Numbered from the stretch's first letter, positions 15,244-27,700 are shown. The stretch: 64,000 nucleotides of DNA from Obelidium mucronatum (GCA_025765595.1 JAIVFH010000034.1:62001-126000); one strand, 5' to 3'. Notes: generated by a model from the sequence alone, not told the origin. Numbers and translations: made by a program.

Positions 15244-15471
15244 TGATAAGGTTGCTATTCATTGGCAGCCTGTTGGGGCAAACCAACCAATTGTGATCAT
15301 TCGGCGCTGCAGATCAACGCAACACTGTAGGTCCAATGCATTGGCAATAAAGAATAATTTAATTGTGTAAGAGGGTTTCCTTTATTACATAAAAAAAATA
15401 CTCATAAAAAGTTGAGGAAACTGGTGAGCTCTCATATTTGTGAACAGCAACAATTCATCACGTAACTTTAT

Positions 15472-17635
15472 TTAAATTTGATTTTGTGCTGCTTTGTCTT
15501 TCCACATTTTTGCAATTTCTGCACTCTTGGTAACTCCAAGGCCATTTTCATACATGACACCCAGATGTGCTTGTGCAATTGTGAATCCTTGATTGGCAGC
15601 AAGAGTGTGCAATTCAACAGCTTTCCTGTAGTTTTGCTCAACTCCTTCGCCATACTCGTACATGAGCCCCAAGTTGTGTTGCGCTCTTGCGAATCCTTGG
15701 TTGGCAGCGAGAGTATACCACTCCACAGCTATGGAATCGTCCTGGACTACCCCTCTGCCGTTGCGGTACATGTAACCCAAGTTGCATTGCCCTACTGCGT
15801 CTCCTGCGTAGGCAGCGTAAGTGTACCATTGAACTGCTAGTGAGCTTGCTTGGCGAACTCCTGTTCCATCTTCGTACATATCGCCCAGATGTACTTGTGC
15901 CTTTGTATATCCTTTCTGTGCAGCAAGAGTGTGATATGCAATAGCTTCCCTGTAGTTTTGGACAACTCCGTGGCCATTCTCGTACATGTACCCCAAGTTG
16001 TGGTTTGCTCTTGCGTGTCCTTGGACGGAAGCACGAGTAAACCACTCCATAGCTTTGGAATAGTCCTGGACGCCCCCTTTGCCGCTGTAGTAAATGTAAC
16101 CCAAGTTGCATTGACTGTCTGCTTCTCCTTGGTTGGCAGCACGAGTGTACCATTCCACTGCTTTTGAGATATTTTGGTCAACTCCTTCGCCATGCTCGTA
16201 CATGTTCCCCAAGCTGTGTTGCGCTCTTGCGTATCCTTGATTGGCAGCAAGAGTATACCATTCCACTGCTTTAGTAAAGTCTTGCTTAACTCCTTGTCCA
16301 AAGTAGTACTTGTCTCCCAAAGTTTTTTGCCCACTTGTATCTCCTTGATGGGCAGCAAGTTTGGGGGATAGTCGATAAAGGAATTTTTCAAATTTTGATG
16401 CGGCAGGCTGGGCTTTGGGCTGCTTCTTGAAGGGAACATCTGCACTGGCTGCCTGGGCAGGGGATTCCACAAGAGTCGTATCAAGCTTCCCATCAGAAAA
16501 AGAGGGTTTGTTATCTTTGCCACCGGCCGCCGGTGTAGATGTTTCAACAAGAGTTGTCTCAGTCTTATCCTTGGAAAAGGCAGATGGTCTTGCTGGGACA
16601 CTGGGCGATACCGATAGAGCCGAGATTGACTCAGACAGCGAGACAGATTGAGGTCTGAGGTTTGGTAAATCCAAGTGTGTCGAGATAGTCTTGACAATCT
16701 CTTCAAAGGACGGACGTTTGGATGGGTCTTGGTCCCAGCAGGCTTGAATCAATGACCACTCCCAAGAATCTTCAGGAATATGGTTTGGCTGGCTTTCCGG
16801 TCGTTCACCGTCTCTAACCCATGATGAAATCATCTCTGGAAATTGAGCTTCGTCAAAAGGTTGAACTTGTGAAAGAATCTCATAGATGGTCATGGCAAAG
16901 GAGTAGACATCGTAAGCCGTGGTGGCCTGGTATTTTCGGCCAAACGATTCGGGCGGAGAGTATCGGATTGTTCCATGTACTTGGCGAGAGAAGGTATGGG
17001 AAGCAATAAGACAGCGAGAAAGGCCAAAGTCTGTAATCTTTGCAACACCATCAAAACCTACAACAGCAGGAGAAACAGTGTCAAAAATGGAGAAAATGGC
17101 AAAATCACCTACCAATCAGCACATTACGCGGATTCAAGTCAGCGTGAATAACCGGATTCTTTTGCATATGGAGATACTTGAACGCCTGGGCAATCTGTAA
17201 AATCCAGCGCATCTTGATCTCCCTGGACACTGGCTCCTCCCCTTTCCAACAATGGAGACGACTGATGAGACTTGTTTCAGCACGTTCCATGATCAACATT
17301 GGATGGCCATGTTCATCGGCACTCACTCCGAAGAGCGTTGTGATATTGGGATGTCTCAGGGTGTGCCAGAGGGTAGCTTCGCTCTCGGCCATCTTGATGG
17401 CCTTGGGATCATTGACCCCCGTGATGGTTTTGATCGCAACAGGGATGGTTCCGTAATAGCCAGTGTAAACCTCTCCGAAACCTCCTTTTCCAAGTGGCTC
17501 AGCCTTGTTGATTGTGATGTCAGCAGCTGGAATGAACCACACGTTGTCTTCGTATGCATTGGCCACTGTGAATGCAATTGCGGGGAGGGAAGGAGTGAGT
17601 AGGGCGAAAGTAAGGGGCAACAAGAGACACTCACT
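15472..17635 (-). CDS. TKL-type protein kinase with eight Sel1 repeats
   Basis: Predicted cytosolic signalling kinase with a TPR-like scaffold. Exons: 17635 (the A of ATG), 17565-17113, 17057-15472; 679 residues starting MANAYEDNVWF. The kinase domain spans about residues 18-300: P-loop LGKGGFGEVYTG, VAIK lysine, HADLNPRN in place of HRDLKPEN (catalytic Asp and Asn kept, Arg and Lys replaced), DFGL, and YSPPES activation-segment end. A Ser/Thr-rich linker (about 305-395) leads to eight tandem Sel1 repeats of about 36 residues, each with an xxLGxMYxxGxGVxQ core, ending at the C-terminus. No ATG exists in frame upstream within the exon. The start arises by joining A at 17635 to TG at 17565-17564 across an intron with a perfect GTGAGT donor. 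Confidence 0.87.
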
Positions 17636-17748
17636 CTTATCAATGCAAGCAACGTTTTTCTTGGAAGAGAAATTTTGGGGACAAGCTAAAGAAGATTTTT
17701 CAAATTGCGCACTTGCACCAAAAAAATTTTTTACATGCGGTGTTGCAC

Positions 17749-17754
17749 TTTATA
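17749..17754 (-). promoter_or_regulatory. Candidate TATA box of the Sel1 kinase
   Basis: TATAAA on the minus strand in the context GGAGTATAAAGTGC, about 115 nt upstream of the split start codon. It leaves room for a short 5' UTR ending at the start-codon intron. Confidence 0.4.
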
Positions 17755-17803
17755 CTCCGTCGCCGTCGGCCTCACACCCCCATCCATCTCCAAACAACCA
17801 CAC

Positions 17804-18004
17804 ATGATTCGCACAGCCTCGAGATCTCATTTCAGCCCCATTCCTCTCAAAGGTGCCCGCCACAGCTTGATCAACAGTTTCTCCCCCCTTCAGACATGCT
17901 CGAAACCTCAGGACCGGACACACCCACCCCAGTTTGCAACCCAGGCGCCCAAATCCCTCTCCGGATCCCCATCATCATATGCACGCTTCCTTGCGCTCCA
18001 TTGA
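17804..18004 (+). CDS. Possible small protein with mitochondrial-like N-terminus
   Basis: A 66-codon frame opens MIRTASRSHFSPIPLKG and is Arg/Ser-rich and free of acids at its N-terminus, like a mitochondrial presequence. No family is recognised and no good splice partner was found. Two other frames of this 17.8-18.1 kb segment are also open, so the frame may be chance. The rest of 17636-18354 shows nothing besides promoter sequence and a CA/AAAC-rich leader just before the Bro1 gene. Confidence 0.2.
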   Translation: MIRTASRSHFSPIPLKGARHSLINSFSPLQTCSKPQDRTHPPQFATQAPKSLSGSPSSYARFLALH

Positions 18005-18354
18005 ACGGCTGCACATCCGTCACTGCAACGAAAAGCGCGACTCCAGCTGCGTGCACGTCTTTTCACGGGAGATAGGGAATGGGGTAACTCGCGCTTGTGG
18101 ACTTGTGTTTGGGCTTTGTGTTAATTAATGTGGATAGTCCGCCCCTAAAAATCGGCTCAGGCCTGATGCCACTCTGCTTAGTCAAACTCAAGACCTGCTT
18201 TCACTTTGTTATTGAGGCTGTACTGCTTCCTCTAAGCTTAATATTGAGGGGGGTGTTTCATTCCAGTTTTAAAGTTGGAAGAAGGAAAAGTGACAATTTT
18301 GGGCAAGCCAAACAAACCAAACAAACAAACAAACACACAAACACGCAGAGCAGG

Positions 18355-21300
18355 ATGGATCCCTCGCAGAGCCTCAGCGGCGCGCCCCGCTCGTACCAGA
18401 CGCTGTACGACGCAGCAAGCGCGGCGCAGATCCCGTTCAACCACGCAAACGCGGCGTCGGCGCTGCTCAGCGAAGGCGGCCGGTTCCTCGCGTTCGCGGC
18501 GAAGCGCAACAACCGGCGCGTCGACGCCACAAACAGCTTCGCGCCGGCGGCGAGCCTCCTGGTGCACTTTGGCGAGGCGCTGCGGCGCGCCGCGTCGCCC
18601 GTGCGCGCGAGCGCAGGCGGCAGCGCAAGCGCAAGCGCAACCGCCAGGCTGTCCGTGCCCAACCTCGCCGAGATCAGGGCGCGCCCGCGCTCGCTGTCGC
18701 CGAATGCCCGCCGGAACAGATCCGACGACGCCCTGGCTGCCACGTCGTCCGACGGCTTCCTGGACTTCGAGAAGGCCCTCGTGCCGCTAATTACGGGCAG
18801 CCGCGATCTGAACTCCTTGAAAGAACCAGCCCAGGCCCAAGGCCATCGGTGTCTGTCCACCAGCGATATTCCCATCGTGTCGGTGTCCTTGTCTTCTCAA
18901 GATGGAAGCCGACCGCCGCCTGTCCGAAGGAATCCTTACTCTGTGGAAGAACACAAGAGGGCAGTTCTAAATTTACCAAGCAGCAGCCAATGGTCGAATT
19001 TAAACGCATTGCGAATTTATGCTGGAGCCCCAGAGCGTTCAGAGGAGGGAATTGAGAAACTGTATCAGTTGAGTTAAAACGAAAATCAAGGCGAAAAAGG
19101 GGCGTCACCACACCACTTATACCGCATTTTTTTTTGTATTTGCCTTGGCAGGTATTACGCACAACTTGTTAACTTGAACAAAAAGTTTGACTTTGCGTCT
19201 GGAAAAGTTTGTTCCCTTCTTCCCACCCCATAGATAATTTTAGTTCTCACACTCCATTGTTCGTGTAGGCAAACATCAACTTTTTCTGGTATGAAGCATT
19301 TGCATCAGACAAGATGGTCACAAGCTCTTGTATTCACTATGAAATGGCATGTGTTCTGTTTAATGTGGCGGCAGTATACAGTCAACTAGCTTGTTCCCAA
19401 AGACTTTTTACGAAGGAAGGGAAAAAGATGGCATCTGATTACTTTAAAGTAAGGTTTATTGAAGAACCACTTCCCCTTGGCTCGATCCCTCTCCTTCAAG
19501 AATTAAAAAGAAGCTTCATATTATCCACCCATAGAAAGCCGCCGGTGTATTCGTTCATCTTCGTGATACACATTGCCAAAGGGCACAAATTAGATTAGAA
19601 CGTACATCTGATCTCACTGATCAATTTTTAACTGCCGCCGGTCAAATAATGCTCGCGCAATCAATGGAATGTTATTTCGAAAGGGCCAACGACGGTAACT
19701 CAAAAATAACTGATTTAGTTCTTAATTTTGAATTGAAAAAAAAAAAACGACAATGCAGATAAAGCCAGTAGTAAAACAATGTCCATGGTCGCTGCGCAAA
19801 CAGCAGATTACTACGAAATGGCATTACGTCATGCAAAAGAAGGGCTTCACATTCTCACCAAACAGAGATTTCCAAAAGTAAAAGACTGACTTATATTTTG
19901 AAAAACAACCAAACTAACCCTTTTTTTTTGGAAAGTACTGGGTCCAACAACTGACTGCTAAATCCTTCATGTATGCTGCAATCGCCCATTATCACGCTCC
20001 ATTGCAACTCGGTCCAAACCAAGCCCTTGGAGAGAGAGTTGCCCGTCTCGTTGTCTCAAAAGAACTAGCAACCCGCGCCGTCAAGAGCAGTAAAGAAGTC
20101 GGAGGTTCCGTCCACGAAGTTGTCAAGGGTTACTTGGATGTCATCACGTCCTCCCATCTCTTGGCCGATGCTGCCAATTTTGATAAGCACAATAGCGCTC
20201 CCGTAGATGAGTCTCTAGTCACACTTCTTCAAAGACCCAAAGAAGCCCTAGTTATTCCAGTTGCCATGGCTAGTTCCATGGGTGACCTTTCCAGATTCTC
20301 TGATATGTTTGCTGGATTTAAACCCATGGATGAAGAGCTGGACTTGGGCGTTTTGAGCACATTTGCTGTGGAAGTTGTAGAACGGGCTTCAAGAAGTCTT
20401 GTTCAGATGAAGAAGGAGATTGACGAGTTGAGTAGTATATATCTTTTAAGCGACGTATTTTTTGTGTGGAAACTGACACGTTTTCACCACAGGGAAATCA
20501 AATCACATGCATCCCTGGAAACAGAATCTCTTCGAGAAATTCTCGCTGCCAATAAAATAAGGGCCGAAGCAATCGCTGAACACATTCAAGTTATTCAAGG
20601 CGACGAAGCTATCGAGTCCTACGTGGACATGAAACAGAAGCTGGAAATTATTCACATTTCCATCATCCAATATTTACATGAGGTGAATCTCCAGAATGAT
20701 TTTTTTTTCTGTTATAAAAAAAAAAGGAAAAATAATTCCACGAAAATAATAGACAAGAACTATCCTCGAAACCACACCCGCCTCTTCCCTCGCCGACAAC
20801 CAAACAAAGTCTCTCCACGCCACCCTCTGCAAAGCCGTTCACCAAACCCAACGACTCCAAACCCGCCGTCATTCGATCCTCACGTCTTTACGCGCCGAAT
20901 ACTCAAGCAACACACTCTCGGACTTCCACCCGACCGAATGGACATTTGAAAACCTCAAAACCATTATCCCTGCCCTGGATCCGAACCGAGATTTAGAAAT
21001 TGACGATATCGTTAGTGAAAAGAAGCGCGGAAATGCTGTATTTGAGTTGAAGCAGGCGTTGGCAACACTTGAAAAGTTGAAGGCGGATTGTACTTGTAAA
21101 TTGGATGAAATCAAGAATTTCGTGGAGAGTATGGACACGATTCGTTGAGTACTACTAACTTTTTTTTTTTTTTTCGTTTTCTTTTATGATTTACACTCCC
21201 CTCCAAAAAAAAAAAAAATTTTTTTCAGGCGATCACAATGCGATTCACACTCAACGCTTGAGGTTAAAACTAATTAAGGAAGCCGAAACATCTATTCAAT

Positions 21301-23641
21301 TGGAAAAGCAGATTGCGGTCCAAAAAATCTTTGACGTGCTGGGGACTGTCAAACAGATTTCACCAAAACGTCAAGTGGAAGAACAGTCTCGCAAGACAAT
21401 CATTAGCTTTGAAAATTCAATCAAGGCATATAAAAAGTTTCGAAGTGGTATTACGTTGGAGATATCGGTAAATATTGTTTCTTCTTTTTGTTCTCCGCCG
21501 TTGACTGACATGCAAAAAATGTGGCCATCTTACAGGAATCAACCAAATTAAAGGGAGAGGCCGAATCTATATTCAAGAAGGCAAAAGACATCAAAAAGAG
21601 TACCGGCGATAACTCTGTCAAATCAGAACAGGAGATTCAAAACATTCTCCAAGCACAAGGCCCGAGAGTTAAGGAACTTGAAACCAAAAATTCAACCTCT
21701 GCGGCTGCAAAACCCACCACTACCGCCGCAACTGCTGATTCCACCAGCACGGCTGCACCACCATCAGCAACTCCTTCTGCACCCAAACCAGGAAACCAAG
21801 CCGAAGATGAAATGCTCAGAAACCTCAGAACCTTTTGTACCTTGAGAAATGTAAATATGGGAGGACCAGGAGCAAGAGGGACATCAAATGGATCGGTACA
21901 GCCAGATGCTGTGCTCGAAAGCTTGATGCAGTTCCAACTCGACCGTGTCAAAGCAACAACGGCAATGAACCAACCCCACCCCCAACCCCAACAACCCGCA
22001 CAGGTTTCAGATATACACCAATTTTTGTTCAGAATCATGGATCCAAATGGAAGCATTCTCCCTTCCGGGGCGCCACCAGCACCAACAGCCGCACCTGCAC
22101 CCGCAGCACCAGCAGCAGCACCAGCAGCCGCACCCCCCAAACCCAAAGAAGACCCCCCCGATGTAAAAACCTCCAAAGATATAAACAAATTCGAAGACAT
22201 TCTCCACTACACCGCCGTCAGCACCCAACAAGAAATCAACCGCCTCCACCGAAACAAGGCCGCGAAGGAAGTGGAACTCCTCAATGCTGCAAGGGAGGAA
22301 AGCCAACGACGCGAAGAGGTGTCGAAACTTGCTTTGAAGGCGCATAAAGTGTTGGATGATGTTTGTTATTCGGGGTTTGGGTATAACCATCCACCGCCAC
22401 CTGTGGCGGCGGTTTACAATCATCAAACGAATCAGTATGAAAGCCCGAGTGGTACGCAGCAGAATTATCCTTATGGTCCCGGTGCGCGTCTACAGCAGCA
22501 GCATCAGCAGCAGCAGCCACCTGGCAGCGCCACTACAACAAGAGATCATCCAATAAGAAGGCCGACCATCATCAACAATTCTGAAGTCAGCTATGATGTC
22601 TACTATACCGCCAGTCAGGAGCCCGAAGCTCCCACAAACAGCGCCAGTGCTCCGTTGGTAAGGTCACCAGTCAATGAAGAGGAGGAGCTCGAGAAAGAGC
22701 AAGAGATACTCGACCGAAACATTATCGAGAATGAAGTGGCGGCGATAAGACATGCGAGACGGCTTTTGAAGGAAACAGAAGTACATAATAGACTGGCGGC
22801 TGAGAAGGAGAAACTCGCGCAGGAGTTGCTTGCCAAGGAACAGGAATGTCAAGCGATGCGGAACAGAATTACCAAAATGCACTATCAGCAAGACAACCAA
22901 GGTGGTGGTGTTGGTGGTGGTGGTAGCAGCAGTAACGGCGGCGGCACGGCAGGAGGACTGACTGGGGCCGTATCAAATTTGTTTGGGTATACCCACATGT
23001 TTGATGGATTAATGTGTGGCAATGCGACTGTTCCTCCGACAATGTTTAATCATGATGGAATCCAGCAACCAAAGTTTCATCGAGCTCCCGCAGCAAGGTT
23101 TCCTGGACGACAACAACAGCAACAAACCCAACCACAAGCACCAGTGCATATAAACATGGTTCAGTTACCACAAACCCCCGTTTCTGAAATCTTTCACGAC
23201 TTGGAATTGAATCGCAAGGCTGAAACGCCATCTCTTCTTCAAAAGCTATGGAATAATGCAGCTGCCCATCATTCTGAAGATTCAAGGAGCGATTCATCGC
23301 ATACACGGGTCTCGCCGACACGAAAACCAGTAAATTTGACTAAACCAGGAATGGAAGATAAATCCATCCAAGAAACTATGGATGATTGTGTTGCTGATGC
23401 TGGAGGTACTCCAGTAGCAGCGGCGGTGGCGGCATCTGGTCACCGAAAAGTAAACAAGAAAAAAAGCGTCATGAAGCATGACAGTGGAATTAGCGGCATG
23501 GGTAGTTTTTCAGACATTGCGGCCGCTTCGACTACTAAAAGCAGGAAACATGGAGACATTTCCAAAATGGTCAAGTTTGAGAATGAGGCAGCTGTATCGC
23601 ACTTTTTAGGAGGAGGAGGAGGAAGAGGGTCTTCTGATTGA
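18355..23641 (+). CDS. Bro1-domain (Bro1/Rim20/ALIX-like) endosomal protein
   Basis: Predicted ESCRT-III-binding adaptor in endosomal sorting or the pH-response pathway. Ten exons: 18355-19067, 19152-19206, 19269-19448, 19535-19694, 19759-19877, 19936-20431, 20493-20682, 20753-21143, 21229-21467, 21535-23641; 1549 residues. The Bro1 domain (about 1-430) shows KLYQYYAQLVNLNKKF, INFFWYEAF, SSCIHYEMACVLFNVAAVYS and a DYYEMALRHA helix. A helical V-type region reaches about residue 870. The tail is unusually long: Ala/Pro- and Gln/Pro-rich segments, a coiled coil (about 1240-1310), a Gly-rich run and a Ser/Lys-rich end, much longer than the roughly 850-900 residues usual for ALIX. The first 145 residues contain a GC-rich Ala/Arg/Ser insert. 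Two introns use GTTGAG donors. Whether it is Bro1 or Rim20 cannot be decided from this sequence. Confidence 0.88.
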
Positions 23642-23909
23642 GTTTGAGAGGTGTGGAATACTTGTGGTGCTGACGTGTGTGTTGCTTGCGGTTTTTTTTT
23701 TTCAGATTCAAGGTTTTTGAGAGTATTGTTATTGGCTGAGGTGATTTAGTTTCAATTTTTAATTTACTGTCCCAAGGTGATACCCCTTCTCGCTTCTTTG
23801 GAATAAACACTTATTTTTTACCAAAATGTTTTGAAATCCAAACAAAAAGTGCCACCCAAAAAAAGAAGCTGTAAATAGAAAACAGACACACGACTCAAGA
23901 ACAACAACA

Positions 23910-24452
23910 ATGTACCGCCAGCGACTGGACGCCCTTGCGCTGTCGGCGTTCGCGCTGCGCGGGCTGCCCTTCGACGTGGCATTCCTGCTGCGGGCGGCGG
24001 TGGATCCGCTGTGCGAAAACTGCGCCACGTTCCACGCGGCGGCGGCGGACGCGGCGGCGGCGACGGCGGCGTGCTTCCGCTGCGGCGGGCGCGTTGTCGT
24101 GGCGCCGGCGGCGTGCGGCTGCCTGGACGGCGCGCCGGACCGCCGCAGCGGCTGCGGGTCGTGCGGCGCGCGGCTGTGCTTCGTGTGCGTCGCCGTTGCC
24201 GTGGCGCCGCCGCCGCGCGCGTGCGGCCTGTGCGGCCACGTGCTGTGCGGCCCGTGCGCCGCCGCCGCCGCCCCGACCACGGCGTCGGCGTGCAAGGGCT
24301 GCGGCGCCGCCGTGTGCCGGCCGTGCGCGAAAGTCAGGGAGGCGAACATGCACCTGATCTGCGCCGCATGCATGAGCGACGCCCAGGAAGTGCGGTCGTG
24401 CTTCCTGGGCGCCGCCATCTGCTTCCTGGCGGCATACGCCCTGCTAAACTAG
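23910..24452 (+). CDS. GC-rich CxxC zinc-binding protein with C-terminal membrane anchor
   Basis: Single-exon 180-residue protein; family not recognised. From about residue 36 it has repeated CxxC pairs (CENC, CFRC, CGSC, CFVC, CGLC, CGPC, CKGC, CRPC, CAAC), a pattern typical of zinc ribbons or treble-clef fingers. It ends with a hydrophobic segment (CFLGAAICFLAAYALL) two residues from the stop, predicting a tail anchor with the fingers in the cytosol. The gene is almost wholly composed of G/C-ending codons and Ala, in sharp contrast to its AT-rich flanks. The regular Cys spacing argues that it is real coding sequence despite overlapping open frames. A RING-like or ubiquitin role is possible but not shown. 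Confidence 0.65.
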   Translation: MYRQRLDALALSAFALRGLPFDVAFLLRAAVDPLCENCATFHAAAADAAAATAACFRCGGRVVVAPAACGCLDGAPDRRSGCGSCGARLCFVCVAVAVAPPPRACGLCGHVLCGPCAAAAAPTTASACKGCGAAVCRPCAKVREANMHLICAACMSDAQEVRSCFLGAAICFLAAYALLN

Positions 24453-24755
24453 TCTGGCTGTCTGTACCATACATACATAATAACTCTACCCTCCCCCTTA
24501 AATCTCTGCTCTCCTGTACTATAATTAATTAAAAGGACTTCATTTCATATGTGTATTGAGAATAAATTGCTTGCTGAACATTTTTATAAAAACTTGTTGT
24601 GGAATATTAATTATTAAAAAAATAAAATAAAAAAGAAAAGGAGCTGGTTTGTGGGTGAGATGAGAATAGAGAAATAAACAGTATAGAAAGAAGGGAAAGT
24701 ATTGTAACTCAGAATGAAACGAGAAATGGGACAAAGAGGTCAAGAATAGAGTGGC
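24453..24755. other. AT-rich convergent 3' region
   Basis: Space between the stops of the CxxC gene (+) and the cyclase gene (-). It is very AT-rich with AATAAA-like signals on both strands (for example 24561-24566 and 24674-24679). No gene seen. Confidence 0.6.
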
Positions 24756-27700
24756 TTATTGGCCAGTCTCACGAGCATAGGAGCTTTCGCGTCTACTTGT
24801 AGCAGCCTTCTTGTGGAGCAACCACCATGCGGCCATCTTTTGCTTGCCATCCAAAACTGGCACAGCTTCAGAAACATCACACGCGAAAACGTCTTGAACC
24901 AATTCGTAAGTGGGTCCTGAAATGTGAATTTCCATTGGTCGAGACGTTTGCTCCATTTGCCCAGTGATGGTAACAGTGTCTCCAAATAGAGAGTACCTGT
25001 TTTAAAGAGGGAAAGGCGTTCAATAAAATAATCCAACCTTATATCCACCAAGCATAAGCTTACTTTGGCATAGCTGGATTGGCTACTCCTCCAACAGCAG
25101 GACCGACGTGAACTCCAATACGCATTTGGATGTGATCTGTAATCTGGTCCGACATATCCAAGTTGCGAACAATATCCATGAATCTCTGTGCACACTCAAT
25201 CATGCTCACTGCAAAGTCTTTGGGTGTGGATGTCTCCTGTGTATTCAATCCAGCCACGACATTGTATGCATCACCTTGGGAAAAGGATAGATTTAGCGCC
25301 ATGTATGACCATTATATCATCTTTTTTTACCAATTGTTTCCAGCTTATACAAGTCTTCGAATGAGTCAATCACTTCATCCATTTGAGAGTAGAGTCTGTT
25401 GAGTAATGAAACAACTTGCTTGGCAGAACTCTTGGAACTGGAATTTCAGGAAAAGTTTTTTTAGTCAAAAAAACATTAAAAAAAAAAAAAAAGATTTAAT
25501 GCTACCTTAAATTTGTAAAGGACACAATGTCGGCAGTCAAGAAGGCAAGACACTTGAATGGTCTGGGCTCAACTGCAGCACCAGTCTTCATAACATCTGC
25601 CACAAATTTCTACGAAAGAAAAAGTGAGCAGAGCATTCAGAAACGAGCTTCAATGAATAAAATGACATGACATACAGGAAGCATTCCGTACAAACGCTCG
25701 TTTGAAGCGGCATTGTCTTCGTCGGCCTTGCTGGCAGACTTTTGGGTTTCTTCAAATTGCTGCATTTCAATCTCTTGTTGTGCCTTAAGTTTCTTGATAT
25801 CTGTAAGCAAAACAGCAGCCAAGATATTGGTTCAGTGCAATGTAAAATTTTGAAAAGTACGCATACCAGAATCTTGGGCAACCAAAATCGAAGCCAAGAC
25901 TTTCTGTTGCTCAACCCGGCGCGCTTCACGTGCTCTTGTGTTTTGAAGCTTCAACTTCTTAACGGCCTGCTTGTGCGACTTTTTCAAAGTCTCAAACAAA
26001 GCCATTTCACGAGCTCTAGCAGCTTCAACATTGATATCATCAGCAACAACCGGAGAAGTACTGTCATCATCGTCAGTAATGAGCTCCAAATCAGATTCAT
26101 CAATCGGCTCATCGAGATCACTTGGGATTCTATTAAGCAACTCCTCCTGCTTGGCCAAGTAAACAGGACCCTCTGTAGGCTGTCCCAAACGCGCCATATG
26201 AGTCTTGAGAATCGCAATCTCTTTGGTCCAAAACTCCTTTTCGCGTCTTTTGGCTTCACGGCTTTCCTTGTGGACAAGGATTTTGGCTTCTTTGCGTTGA
26301 CGTTCGCGAACGCTGGCGGCCAGTTGGCTGACGGTTCTTTCGTTTTGGCTGCTTTGGAGGGCCATGAGTTTCATGCTGATGATGTGTTCTTCAATGTCGG
26401 CTTGTTGCTTGAGGTGGTCCTCGAGGGCTTGTTCTTTGGCAGTGTGTTCTGAGAGGAGGGCTTCGTTTTCATCAATGATTTCGAGCTCACAGTCGAGGTA
26501 CTGAAAAGACCGGTTTAATTTAGCGGTTACGTGTAAAGAAAAAAATATTTTTTTTTTTTGGGTTTCTTGCTTACTCTTGAAATGTACTTTTGCTGCAAGA
26601 GGTGAACTTCACGCATCTGCTCAATTTCCTTTTGGTTCTTGACCAGCTGGGCCAAGACTTTGGCATGATGGATTTTGGCTTCCTAAGAAGGGAACACGAC
26701 GAAAATTGAATGGTTCAGAAAAATGATATCTGTAGGGGGATAGATAGTAATATTTTTGAAATGTGTGTATATACCTTGGATTTAAGGGCTTCAGTGCGCA
26801 TGTTCTCTTCAGCAAAGGTTTTGCTGTTGAAGTCCAACCCTTTCAAAATGACTCTGATTTCAGGGTCTTCGACTTCACGAAGAGTAACGTTACGGGACAG
26901 GTTCATCTTCTTGAGCTTGCGGGCATGGCTCTCTGTTCGAGGGTGAGGGGGGGAAAGGCGATCGTTATGAGTTTTTCTTTTCTTTTTTAAACGATAAAAG
27001 ATGGATTTTTTTTACCTGAAAGAGCTTTCCTCTCGCGTTCTTGACGAGACTCGACACGTGCCAGGTATTGCTAGACAGGAAAGGAATGTTGTCGATAACC
27101 CTGTCTTGGAAGAAATCTTTTGTTTTTTATAAACTCACTCGCGCTGCGTTGCGTCGTTCTTTCATACTGCATTTATGGAAGGATGTTTGTTATGTGTTAA
27201 TGATTGTGTTATTTTTTTTCAGTTACGATTGAGAAAATTTTCTCTCTGATTACTTACATTTGCTTCCCGCACTTGATCTTCTCAGCTGCAATCGTGTTCT
27301 AAGTTGAAAAAAAAGAGAGAGAGAGAAGAAAAAAGTGTTAGGTACATGTGTCTTGTTTTTCTCTCCCCACGATGGTAGCCGCTGTCACAACCACAGAGGG
27401 AGAAAGAGTTTCCTATTTGCAATGTACCTGATCACACTGAACTTTGAGACTTTTCATTTCGTTGATGATGAAGTTAAACGTTCTTTGGTCCTCCTCAATG
27501 GATTTTTGAGACGCGGCCTCCTCAATCTAAGATAAAAGAAAAAAAAAGGGAATAAAAAGTTTGTTTTTAAGAGATCAGGATATGCCTTGATTAAGCAGCG
27601 CGTATCGGCGTGTCTTCTTCATTTTTTTTTTTTTTTTTTTTTTTACCTGACGTCTCTTGAGATTCTCTTGTTCCTCATCGTGGATCTTCTCCAAGAAGGC

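Noticed and set aside
15086..15370. Cys/Val repeat frame through the GT microsatellite
   Set aside because: Any reading of a pure GT repeat is open; no start context, conservation or domain.
18238..18875. Minus-strand frames opposite the Bro1 N-terminus
   Set aside because: Antisense shadows of the GC-rich Ala/Arg/Ser block; the plus strand leads into a certain Bro1 domain.
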